From assembly GCF_030824455.1 (NCBI RefSeq), contig NZ_JAVBXR010000117.1, forward strand, positions 46,673 through 110,672: a stretch of 64,000 nt of DNA. Direction: 5' to 3'. The notes below the pieces were generated by a model that had not been told where the DNA came from, searched no databases, and worked only from the letters and a program-made list of their open reading frames with translations. The DNA comes from Desulfobulbus sp. (lineage in GTDB: Bacteria > Desulfobacterota > Desulfobulbia > Desulfobulbales > Desulfobulbaceae). Shown here one piece after another: positions 21,517 to 29,264 of the stretch. The number at the start of each line of letters is the position of its first letter. The first letter of the stretch is position 1. A program made the position numbers and the translations under genes.

Positions 21517-23857
21517 ACGACTCCTCCATCACTGGCTGGCGGCTGGGACGGCCCTCGAGGACGTCTCGGAGCAAGCCGGCGATGGCTTTTCGGGTGAGCG
21601 GCTTCATCGCAAACCCTTTGATGCCCCTGGCCTTAGCCTGGGTTTCGTCGACCAGGCTGCTGTAGCCGGTGCAGAGGATGATCGGCAGGCCGGGACGGAT
21701 CTGCAGCATCCGCCCGGCAAGATCAATGCCGGTCATCCCCGGCATGGTCTGGTCGGTGAGCACCGCGTCAAAGCACTCCGGTTCGCTCTGGAAGGCGGCC
21801 AGGGCGGCGAGGCTGCTGGTGTAGGCAGTCACTGCATAGCCAAGCCGCTCAAGCATGGCCTGCCCCATTTCCACCAGAATTTTTTCGTCATCGACCAGCA
21901 GAATGCGCCCCCTGCCGGTGACTGCCGGTTCGGTAGCGGCGGCATCGAGCGGGGCTTCTCCATCGATAATCGGCAGGAAGACCTGGAACGTCGCGCCCGA
22001 GCCGGGTTCGCTCGCGCAGGTGACAAAGCCGCCATGATCGCCGACGATGCCATGGACGATCGAAAGCCCCATGCCGGTCCCTTGTCCGACGTCCTTGGTG
22101 GTGAAGTAGGGCTCGAAAATCCGCTCCTGGATGTCGGGGGGAATGCCCGGCCCGGTATCGGCGACGGAGAGTACCGCAAAATCGCCGGGCAGGAGGTTCG
22201 CCCGCGGTCCGATGTCGGCGGTGGTCAGGGTGCGCTCAGCAAGGGTGATAGCCAGGGCGCCGCCGGTCTGTTCCATGGCCTGGAAGGCGTTGGTGCAGAG
22301 ATTCATCAGCACCTGGTGCATTTGGACCGGGTCGGCCCGCACGGATCGGGTGGCGGTTATCTGCGTACTGATGGCGATGGTCGAGGGCAGGATCGGCCGA
22401 AGCAAATTGACAACCTCATTGACGGTGCGCGCAGGATTGTGGGCACTACGTTCGCTTGCGTTCTGGCGGCTGAAAGCGAGGATCTGTTTGACCAGGGATT
22501 TGGCCCGGTTGCCGGCTTCCAGCACCTTGTCCAGGTGCCGCGCCACATGCGATCCCTGCGGGCAGTCGTCTCGGGCCATTTCGGCATAGCCGAGCACTGC
22601 GCCGAGGATGTTGTTGAAATCGTGCGCAATGCCGCCCGCCAGGGTGCCGATGGCCTCCATTTTCTGGGCCTGCTGCAGTTGGTCCTGGAGGCGTTTGTGC
22701 TCTTCCTCGACCCGTTTGCGCTCGCTGATATCGGTGAACATGCAAAAAGAACCGGCGAACCGGCCAGCGCTGTCCTGCACAGCGCTGGCCGACACCTGGG
22801 TCCAGACCGCGTGGCCGTCTCTGTGCAGCAACCGGCGTTCATAGCGGCTATTTTTGCCCTGCCGCCGCAGTTGGACCTGCTGCACATGGTCGTCGATCTC
22901 CTCGGGGCAGATAAAATCGCTGATTGCTCGCCCCAGCAGCTCCTCGGGGGGGTAACCGAGCATTGCGGCCAGAGGCGGGTTAACAAAGGTAGTCCGCATC
23001 GACGCATCCATCCCCCAGATGCCTTCCAGGGCGGTCTCGACAATGCGCCGATACTGCTCTTCGCTGGCGCGCAACGCTGCCTCCGCCTGTTTGAGCTCGG
23101 TGATGTCGAGGCAATGGCCGATATAGCCGAGGAAGGCGCCGCTGCTGTCGAACCGGGGCGTGCCGTCGTCCTGCAGCCATCGGTATTCGCCGCGGGCGTT
23201 GCGCAGACGGTAGTTCATGCTGAACTTCTGCCGCTGGTCAAAAGCGATGACGTAGGTTTGGAGGCAGCGGTCAAAATCCTCCGGATGCACGCCCTCGGTC
23301 CAACCGTTGCCCCATTCCTGCTCCAGGGTGCGGCCGGTAAAGCGGAGCCAGGGTTCATTGAAGTAGGTGCACAGCTTGTCCGGGTTGCTGGTCCAAATCA
23401 GGGCCTGGCCGGAATTGGCGAGGGTGCGATACTGCTGTTCGCTTTCGGCGAGGGCCCGCTGGCTCTGGCGGAGATCCCGGTCCAGGGCGTGCCGGTGCAG
23501 GGCCAAGGCAATGGTGGCGGCCAGCTCCCGTTCCGGCACGGGTTTGATCAGGTAGCCGTAGGGGGTGGCAATCTTGGCCTGTTCCAGCAAGGGATCCTGG
23601 GAATAGCCGGTGAGGAAGACGACGGGAACATCCGTTGCCCGGCAGATGGCTTCGGCGGCCTCGATGCCGGTCATGCATCCGGCCAGTTCGATGTCCATCA
23701 GCACCAGATCAGCCTGCTGGCCGGCAACAAAGGCGACGGCCTCTTCGCCGCTGGCCAGGGGACCCGCCACGGCATAGCCCATGCGGGCGACCATTTCCTG
23801 GAGACAGGCGGCCAGAATGCCGTCGTCCTCAACGATGAGAATATGGGGCTTATCCAT
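21500..23857 (-). CDS. Receiver-first hybrid kinase (REC-PAS-PAS-HisKA-HATPase-REC)
   Basis: 785 residues. The first receiver (about 4-120; VEDDGI, LVLMDIELAG) is paralogous to those starting the genes at 1894 and 16768. Two PAS domains (about 140-260 and 270-385) precede the H-box [11 protein letters not shown] (His412), an HATPase domain (DTGPGIPP, GTGMGLSIV) and a C-terminal receiver (VDDE, VLTDQTMPG). The core from PAS to C-terminal REC resembles the kinases at 1-1402 and 1894-6315, so these are members of one expanded family. The start codon overlaps the upstream HisKA_2 kinase by eight bases, and its end overlaps the next HisKA_2 kinase by 17. It is probably the phosphate acceptor for the upstream kinase. 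Confidence 0.92.
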   Translation of the reverse strand: MDKPHILIVEDDGILAACLQEMVARMGYAVAGPLASGEEAVAFVAGQQADLVLMDIELAGCMTGIEAAEAICRATDVPVVFLTGYSQDPLLEQAKIATPYGYLIKPVPERELAATIALALHRHALDRDLRQSQRALAESEQQYRTLANSGQALIWTSNPDKLCTYFNEPWLRFTGRTLEQEWGNGWTEGVHPEDFDRCLQTYVIAFDQRQKFSMNYRLRNARGEYRWLQDDGTPRFDSSGAFLGYIGHCLDITELKQAEAALRASEEQYRRIVETALEGIWGMDASMRTTFVNPPLAAMLGYPPEELLGRAISDFICPEEIDDHVQQVQLRRQGKNSRYERRLLHRDGHAVWTQVSASAVQDSAGRFAGSFCMFTDISERKRVEEEHKRLQDQLQQAQKMEAIGTLAGGIAHDFNNILGAVLGYAEMARDDCPQGSHVARHLDKVLEAGNRAKSLVKQILAFSRQNASERSAHNPARTVNEVVNLLRPILPSTIAISTQITATRSVRADPVQMHQVLMNLCTNAFQAMEQTGGALAITLAERTLTTADIGPRANLLPGDFAVLSVADTGPGIPPDIQERIFEPYFTTKDVGQGTGMGLSIVHGIVGDHGGFVTCASEPGSGATFQVFLPIIDGEAPLDAAATEPAVTGRGRILLVDDEKILVEMGQAMLERLGYAVTAYTSSLAALAAFQSEPECFDAVLTDQTMPGMTGIDLAGRMLQIRPGLPIILCTGYSSLVDETQAKARGIKGFAMKPLTRKAIAGLLRDVLEGRPSRQPVMEESYEPHG

Positions 23858-26423
23858 GAGCGTGATTCCTGGTGCGGGGGGTAAAGGTGAGGGTGAATCG
23901 GGTTCCCTGCCGCTGATCCACCTCGCAGCGGCCGCCCAGCTGATGCTGGCCGAGCATCCGAACCAGGGTCAGCCCCATGGTCTTGGCGGTGCGCCAGTCG
24001 AAATCAGCCGGCAGGCCAATGCCATTGTCGGCCACGGACAAAATGAAGGTGTTGTCGTCGCGGCCCAGGGCAACATGGATGTGGATGCGGCAATCGCCGT
24101 CCTCCAACTCCATCCGGTCCTCGGGGAAGGCGTATTTGAGGGCATTGGTCACCAGCTCGTTGATGATCATGCCGCAGGGGACGGCCAGGTCCAGCGGCAT
24201 GCGCAGTCCGGGGGCGGCAATATCGCAGCGGATGCGGGCCGTGCCGAAGGAGGTGCGCAGATGCGAGATCAGGGAGTGGAGATACTCCTCGAAATCGATG
24301 CTGGCCAGGCTATCGGAGCGGTAGAGCTTTTCGTGCACCAGGCTCATGGATCTGATCCGGTTGCTCAATTCAGCGAGAACGGTCAAGGCCTGCGGATCGT
24401 CCATGGACTGCCGCTGCAGGTCAAAGAGCCCGACAATAGCCGCAAGGTTGTTTTTGACCCGGTGATGCACCTCGCGCAGCAGCACTTCCTTTTCAGCGAG
24501 AGAGGCACGCAGCGCCGCCTCCGCCCGCTTGCGTTCACTGATGTCGCGGACGATATTCATCATCGCCGGCCCACCCTCGTAGATGATGGGGCGGACCAGC
24601 ACCTCAACCGGAATCTGCCGCTGGTCTTTGGCGATCAGGACTGTTTCAAACCGGGCCTGGCCGGTCGCTGCCAGGATTGCCAGCCGCTCTGCAATGCATT
24701 CCGGGGCAACCGCTTGCTCCACATCCATGGCCGTCATCCCGGCCAGCTCCTGCTTGGCATAGCCCACCATGGCTGTGGCGGCCTCGTTGACGTCGAGAAA
24801 TGGCGCCGGCGTTCCGTCCGGGTTGATCCTGAACAGGGAGATGCCGTCCTGATTGGCCTCGAAGAGATCGCGATATTTGCGCTCTTGGGCGGCCAGCAGT
24901 TCCTCAGCCTGCTTACGCTTTGTAATATCGCCATAGGTCACGACCACCCCGAAGTGTTCCAGGTGGAGTGGCGCTGCGGTCACATTGATCCAGGTGATGG
25001 GCGCATCCGGCCGCACTATGCCCATCTCGGCATTCTCGACCGTGCAGTGTTCTCGCAACGCCCGCACAGCGGCGTATTCCTCCGGCGGCATGGGTGTGCC
25101 ATCCGGACGGATAACAGACCAGTGGTCGCTGTCAATGCTCCGGGCGAGGTGTTCATCCCGGGGCACACCCAATAACTTGGCGGCCGTTTCGTTGGTTTCC
25201 ACAATGGCGCCCAAGCGGTCGGTGAGAGTGAGCCCAAGGGGAAAGATGTTGAAAAGGAGGCGATATTTTTCTTCGCTTTGGTGCAGGGCCGCTTGCGTCC
25301 GCCGTTGGCGGAGCACTGCGGCAATCAGCATCGCAGACAGCAGTCCCATGACGCCGATGGCGGAAAGTGCGGGAATAAGGACTGTACGATGGCGAATCCA
25401 GAAGGACTCCGGGCGGTTGACAATGACGGCATTCGCGGGCAAGAGGCGTTCTGGAATCTGAAAGCGGCGCATCGTCGTATAATCAAGAATGGCTCGCGAC
25501 CGGCTCGCTTCCACCGGTATGTCGTCTGGATCGGCCCCCGCAAGGATCCGCAGAGCCAGGCCGCCAGCCTGCCAGCCGTGTTCCTGCCCTTCCAGCAGCA
25601 AGCCTCCCATGATGCCGAATCCGAGACGGGTTTCATGCATGGCATAGACGGGCGCCGGACTGAGCGATGTGATCAGGCGGGTGCTTTCTTCCCGGGTGAA
25701 GGTCCGACCGGCGGCATCGGTGACATAGGTCAGGATGAGTACCAGGCCGTTGTTCGGCATGGCCTTCAATTCCTCGCTTAGAGTCTCGAAAGGAACGTCC
25801 GCTGCGTAGGCAATGTCCAGCTTGCCTGCAAACGGGGCCAGGGCTGCTTCGGTTTCCTGCCGCACGGCAAGACCGCTGGCGGTATAATCGTGCACAGCCA
25901 GCACTTTGGACACCTCGGGGTGCAGCGACAGCGCCAGGGCAAGCGTGCCGGCCACATCCTGTCGTTCCATCACGCCGGTGACCTTTGGCCTGCCTGCGGT
26001 CATATCCGGCTGGTAGCCATTGATGCCGGCGAAGACGACAGGCGCCCCGGGGAAGAGGCTATGTGCGAAGTGCGTAACCAGATCAAGGGCAGGGTTGTCC
26101 AGAACCATGACGAGGTCGGGCGTCTGGCCGTTATATTTGCGGGCCAGGGTGTCTTGCAAGAAGACAAGATGCGAGGGCGAAGGGAAACGTTTGCTGTCCA
26201 GCGACTCGACTCGTGGAACCAGGTTGGGATATTCCGTGCGTAATCGACTAAAAATACCGGCGATCTCGTTGTCCGACCAGTCTTCCCCATGATGATATGA
26301 GTTGAGGATGAGAACATTCGGCTGGTCCTGTGCCGCACCAACAGAGCCAGCAAAGATCAGTATTGCCAAGAACAAGGCCATGAGCCAAGAAAACCGCTTC
26401 GCGGAGCACAGGCGCCTTATCAT
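23850..26423 (-). CDS. Membrane sensor kinase with periplasmic ABC-substrate-binding-like domain, PAS, HisKA_2
   Basis: 857 residues from ATG 26423. A signal/anchor (SWLMALFLAILIFAGSVGAA) precedes a large periplasmic domain of the ABC_sub_bind type (about 35-330; VLILNSYHHGEDWSD, later DNPALDLVTHF and GINGY). One transmembrane helix follows (LIPALSAIGVMGLLSAMLI), then two PAS domains, the HisKA_2 box HHRVKNN from residue 653 and an HATPase domain ending LVRMLGQHQLGGR. The frame stays open upstream to 26855, but GGAGG four bases before 26423 and the signal peptide fix the start. The 26423 ATG also overlaps the stop of an upstream PAS-like fragment (ATGA). The gene heads the five-kinase operon and is its only membrane member, so it may be the entry point for an external signal. 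Confidence 0.9.
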   Translation of the reverse strand: MIRRLCSAKRFSWLMALFLAILIFAGSVGAAQDQPNVLILNSYHHGEDWSDNEIAGIFSRLRTEYPNLVPRVESLDSKRFPSPSHLVFLQDTLARKYNGQTPDLVMVLDNPALDLVTHFAHSLFPGAPVVFAGINGYQPDMTAGRPKVTGVMERQDVAGTLALALSLHPEVSKVLAVHDYTASGLAVRQETEAALAPFAGKLDIAYAADVPFETLSEELKAMPNNGLVLILTYVTDAAGRTFTREESTRLITSLSPAPVYAMHETRLGFGIMGGLLLEGQEHGWQAGGLALRILAGADPDDIPVEASRSRAILDYTTMRRFQIPERLLPANAVIVNRPESFWIRHRTVLIPALSAIGVMGLLSAMLIAAVLRQRRTQAALHQSEEKYRLLFNIFPLGLTLTDRLGAIVETNETAAKLLGVPRDEHLARSIDSDHWSVIRPDGTPMPPEEYAAVRALREHCTVENAEMGIVRPDAPITWINVTAAPLHLEHFGVVVTYGDITKRKQAEELLAAQERKYRDLFEANQDGISLFRINPDGTPAPFLDVNEAATAMVGYAKQELAGMTAMDVEQAVAPECIAERLAILAATGQARFETVLIAKDQRQIPVEVLVRPIIYEGGPAMMNIVRDISERKRAEAALRASLAEKEVLLREVHHRVKNNLAAIVGLFDLQRQSMDDPQALTVLAELSNRIRSMSLVHEKLYRSDSLASIDFEEYLHSLISHLRTSFGTARIRCDIAAPGLRMPLDLAVPCGMIINELVTNALKYAFPEDRMELEDGDCRIHIHVALGRDDNTFILSVADNGIGLPADFDWRTAKTMGLTLVRMLGQHQLGGRCEVDQRQGTRFTLTFTPRTRNHAHG

Positions 26424-26539
26424 GCGGCCTCCATTGCGGCCTGGGGCGACAAATCGAAAATTTGCCCGGCAGGCGGATTGGCGGCGATCACTTCTTCCCG
26501 GTCGTTGACGATCAGCACTCCCACCGGCGGAGGCGCCAA
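26420..26539 (-). pseudogene. PAS-domain fragment upstream of the kinase operon
   Basis: In a frame different from the kinase, about 38 codons read PPPVGVLIVNDREEVIAANP, followed by AGQIF, the typical first strands of a PAS domain, and then stop in an ATGA overlap with the kinase start at 26423. No credible N-terminal extension or downstream kinase exists, so it is a truncated remnant. The overlap suggests that an intact gene once preceded and was coupled to the operon. Confidence 0.5.
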
Positions 26540-26955
26540 GGATGCATTGGAGCTGCAGGGCCGAAGTGGCGAGGGTGTTGTTGCCCTGCATGGTCTCTCT
26601 CTGGTGCGGAAGCATCGAAATCTCCGGGGAATGGAGCGGCTCGCGGCCTTGGAAGGGGATGACCAGCCAAAATCCGCTCATGCGGATCTTGAACTTTTTG
26701 TGTACCACGGAGAGGGTCACGGCAACAAGGAGAACCTTTTGCAATGTCTTGCACCGCAAGGGTTGTGCGAGGAACTCCGCTGACCGCAGCCTTCGGGAGG
26801 AGAGGAAACGAAGGACGAAGACACCCCATGGGGAGGACCAAGGTGTGCCCGTCACAAGCCTGAGGCGTATGCGGTGTCGTCAGTCGAGGCAACTGTTTCT
26901 AGGGAGCCCACTGGTTGAAGAAGCGCGGCTGGGGAGCGGGTGCTCATGCCAGCGC

Positions 26956-27297
26956 CTACTCGTTGCCGTTGCTTGCGGCTGATGGAGGCGCGGAGCAAGA
27001 ACGGACACGGTTGCGGCCCTCGTTGTTCGCCTGATAGAGAGCCAAATCGCGGCATTCAAGGAGGGAATTTACGGTGTTGCCGGCAACCGCCGTGGCAACG
27101 CGGTGATATGAAGGCCGACGGATCGCGCGACCAGGGCGGCCTGGGCAATCCGGGAGCGGATGCTGGCACAGAGGGCTAGGGCATCGGTTCCAGCCTGCAT
27201 GGTGGAGACGATAAAAAATTCTTCGCCGCCGATGCGGTCGACGGTGTCGTCGTCCCAGAGGCTTTCTTTGAGGCGTGTTGCCAGTGCGCAGGTCAAG
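26956..27297 (-). pseudogene. Decayed GGDEF (diguanylate cyclase) domain fragment
   Basis: Reading leftward from about 27297, the frame gives ATRLKESLWDDDTVDRIGGEEFFIVS, which contains a GGEEF signature in the right context. After LHITA (about 27095) the signal jumps frame. It continues VATAVAGNTVNSLLECRDLALYQANNEGRNRV, the usual C-terminal end of a GGDEF domain, stopping at 26956. The conserved A-S-I-G step is lost at the junction, consistent with a small deletion. The N-terminal half is absent, because an oppositely oriented Hpt remnant begins there. No start codon or ribosome site supports expression. Confidence 0.75.
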
Positions 27298-27444
27298 GGC
27301 GCCTTACTGCAGTGCGGGCTCAACCATTGGGTGGAAAAGGCCCTGGGTATCCATATCGCGACCAAGAAAAACCGCGAGCTGCCCTTCGCGGAAAGAATCG
27401 GCTGCGTGCGAAGCGCGCCCTTTCTTGACCAATACCAAGAATAG
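27292..27444 (+). pseudogene. Hpt-domain C-terminal remnant
   Basis: The + frame reads VKGALLQCGLNHW, then KKNRELPFAERI. This matches the C-terminal Hpt helix pair of the hybrid kinase at 39229-42378 (LKGSLLQCGLAEW, NQEESLPFAELL). The phosphoacceptor His and everything before it are missing. The fragment abuts the oppositely oriented GGDEF remnant at about 27297, so two unrelated signalling genes have been joined by a rearrangement. It is not expected to function. Confidence 0.65.
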
Positions 27445-27454
27445 TGTTTAATAT
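27425..27454 (+). promoter_or_regulatory. Candidate sigma-70 promoter for the NtrC-family regulator
   Basis: TTGACC (27425-27430) and TAATAT (27449-27454) are 18 bases apart in an AT-richer patch within otherwise GC-rich DNA, about 145 bases before ATG 27599. This placement also argues that the regulator starts at 27599 rather than at the open upstream codon 27482. The assignment is by eye. Confidence 0.5.
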
Positions 27455-27598
27455 TGAAGTGTTCTTGAGAAGACAAGATCCTTGGAAAGGCGCAGGCTCT
27501 CCTGTTCCTCACCCCACCAACTGCCGGCGCGCCCGCAATCGTTCGAGATGCGGGAGAAATATTCACAGCGTGCGGCATGGTCAACGAGGCCGATTGCC

Positions 27599-29047
27599 AT
27601 GGGAAAAATAGTCATCATCGACGACGATGCGGTGTTCCAGGTGCTGCTTGCCGAACACTGCACCCTGCTGGGGCATGAAGCAGAGGTTGCGGGCAGCATC
27701 GAGGAAGGCAGAGCCCTGCTGGCGCGGCGCCCGGCGGACTTGGTCTTTCTTGACGTCAGCCTGCCCGACGGCAACGGCCTGGAAGCCCTGCCCTTTATCC
27801 AGGGACTGCCCTCAATGCCCGAGGTGATCATCATCACCGGCATGGGCGACGCCAACGGGGCCGAGCTGGCGATCAAAAACGGGGCCTGGGATTATCTGCA
27901 AAAACCCCTCACCCGCCAGGAAATCGTGCTCCACATCCAACGCGCCCTGGAGTATCACGAAAAAAAACTGCCGCGTTCGGCCCAAATCAATCTCAAACGC
28001 GACGAGATCATTGGCAAGAGCAAGGCCATTTCCCACTGCCTGGATCAGGTGGCCCACTGCGCCGCCACCGAATCCGGGGTGCTGATCACCGGCGAAACCG
28101 GCACCGGCAAGGAACTGTTTGCCCAGGCCATCCACGCCAACAGCCTGCGGGCCAAGGGGCCCTTCGTCGTGGTCGACTGCACCAGCCTGCCGGAAAAACT
28201 GGCGGAAAGCCTGCTGTTTGGCCACGTCAAAGGGGCCTTCACCAGCGCCAACTGCGACCAAAAAGGATTGATTGAACAGGCCGACGGCGGCACCCTGTTT
28301 CTTGACGAGGCGGGCGAACTGCCCCTGGACACCCAAAAGAGTTTTCTCCGCGTGCTCCAGGAACGGGTCTTTCGACCGGTGGGCAAGGACCGGGAGCAAA
28401 AAAGCAATTTCCGCCTGGTTGCCGCCACCAACCGCGACCTGTGGAGCATGGTCGAGCAGGGCCTTTTCCGCAGCGATCTCTATTTCCGGCTCAACACCTT
28501 CAACATCCATCTGCCGCCGCTGCGGGACCGCGAGCAGGACATCGAAAAACTGGTCATGGGCTTTGTGTTTGCCATCTGCCGGCGCAATCACCTGTCGATC
28601 AAAGGCGTGGTGCCCGAAACCCTGGAAACCCTGGCCGCCTACCACTGGCCGGGCAATGTTCGCGAGCTGAAAAACACCTTGGAAAAGGCGATCATCGCCG
28701 ACCCCGGCAATCCGGTGCTGTATCCCATTCATCTGCCCCCGGAAATCCGTCTCTGCCGCATTCGCACCATGGTTTCGCAGAAGCACGAGCAGACGCCGGC
28801 CAGTTGCGGCCCTCCCTCCGCATCCGGGCCTGAGCAGATCGTCTTTCCTGAAAGCCTGCCGCCTTTTAAGGAATATCGCCGCCAACTCACCGCAGACATC
28901 GAAAAACACTACCTGCAACGGCTGCTTCGTGACACCGCAGCCGACATTGCCAAGGCCTGCGGAGTTTCCGGCCTCAGCCGCTCCCGCCTCTACGATTTGC
29001 TCAAAGCGCACGGCCTCGGCTGCGCCGCTGATCCCCGTCCGGAATAA
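27599..29047 (+). CDS. NtrC-family sigma-54-dependent response regulator
   Basis: 482 residues from ATG 27599 (GAGG about ten bases upstream). The open frame reaches back to 27482, but those 39 codons look non-coding. The receiver (about 2-120) has IDDD, acceptor Asp52 in VFLDVSLPDG and the KP motif. The AAA+ domain (about 138-370) has Walker A GETGTGKE, Walker B GGTLFLDEAGE and the sigma-54 contact loop GAFTSA at 212-217, where the family usually has GAFTGA. A C-terminal Fis-type helix-turn-helix (ADIAKACGVSGLSRSRLYDLL) binds DNA. Directly downstream lie repeats suited to an enhancer site and a -24/-12 promoter, so the chemoreceptor/kinase operon at 29265-33766 is the likely target. That operon's hybrid kinase is the likely phosphodonor system. 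It is the only DNA-binding regulator in the window. Confidence 0.93.
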   Translation: MGKIVIIDDDAVFQVLLAEHCTLLGHEAEVAGSIEEGRALLARRPADLVFLDVSLPDGNGLEALPFIQGLPSMPEVIIITGMGDANGAELAIKNGAWDYLQKPLTRQEIVLHIQRALEYHEKKLPRSAQINLKRDEIIGKSKAISHCLDQVAHCAATESGVLITGETGTGKELFAQAIHANSLRAKGPFVVVDCTSLPEKLAESLLFGHVKGAFTSANCDQKGLIEQADGGTLFLDEAGELPLDTQKSFLRVLQERVFRPVGKDREQKSNFRLVAATNRDLWSMVEQGLFRSDLYFRLNTFNIHLPPLRDREQDIEKLVMGFVFAICRRNHLSIKGVVPETLETLAAYHWPGNVRELKNTLEKAIIADPGNPVLYPIHLPPEIRLCRIRTMVSQKHEQTPASCGPPSASGPEQIVFPESLPPFKEYRRQLTADIEKHYLQRLLRDTAADIAKACGVSGLSRSRLYDLLKAHGLGCAADPRPE

Positions 29048-29053
29048 TCGGAC

Positions 29054-29101
29054 TGTCCGCTTAAACTGTCCGACAATCCCGGACAATCCTGGACAATGGC
29101 C
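29054..29101 (+). promoter_or_regulatory. Candidate enhancer (UAS) for the NtrC-family regulator
   Basis: TGTCC occurs at 29054 and 29067, and its complement GGACA at 29081 and 29091. TGTCC-N9-GGACA (29067-29085) forms an inverted repeat. Seen otherwise, GACAAT recurs at 29072, 29082 and 29092, a ten-base (one helical turn) spacing. The cluster lies just after the regulator gene and about 80-125 bases before the sigma-54 promoter, the usual distance for an NtrC-type activator site. Confidence 0.6.
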
Positions 29102-29179
29102 GCTGTCTGCACACCCTCCCACCCCCTGCCTTCAAGTTAACCCACTGATTTTCATTCCCAATAGCCAAACAAAGGTTCT

Positions 29180-29193
29180 GGCACGCTTCTCGC
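29180..29193 (+). promoter_or_regulatory. Sigma-54 (-24/-12) promoter of the chemoreceptor-kinase operon
   Basis: TGGCACG followed by TCGCT places GG at 29180-29181 and GC at 29192-29193 with exactly ten bases between, as in the TGGCAC-N5-TTGC consensus. It lies about 72 bases before ATG 29265 and downstream of the TGTCC/GGACA cluster. A sigma-54 activator is encoded immediately upstream, which raises confidence above what the motif alone would give. Confidence 0.7.
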
Positions 29194-29264
29194 TTTTCAC
29201 CTTGTAACCGCCGTCCTCCTGGAGCCGTTTTTCCAGGCGCTCACGTCCCCCAAGGAGATTGTCG

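Noticed and set aside
21455..23884. 809-codon open frame on the + strand opposite the REC-PAS-PAS kinase
   Set aside because: It is antisense to a gene with complete kinase and receiver motifs; long shadow frames are common in GC-rich coding DNA. The product has no recognisable domain.
26424..26855. N-terminal extension of the ABC_sub_bind kinase to 26855
   Set aside because: A signal peptide and GGAGG sit at 26423, and the extension overlaps PAS-like codons in another frame.
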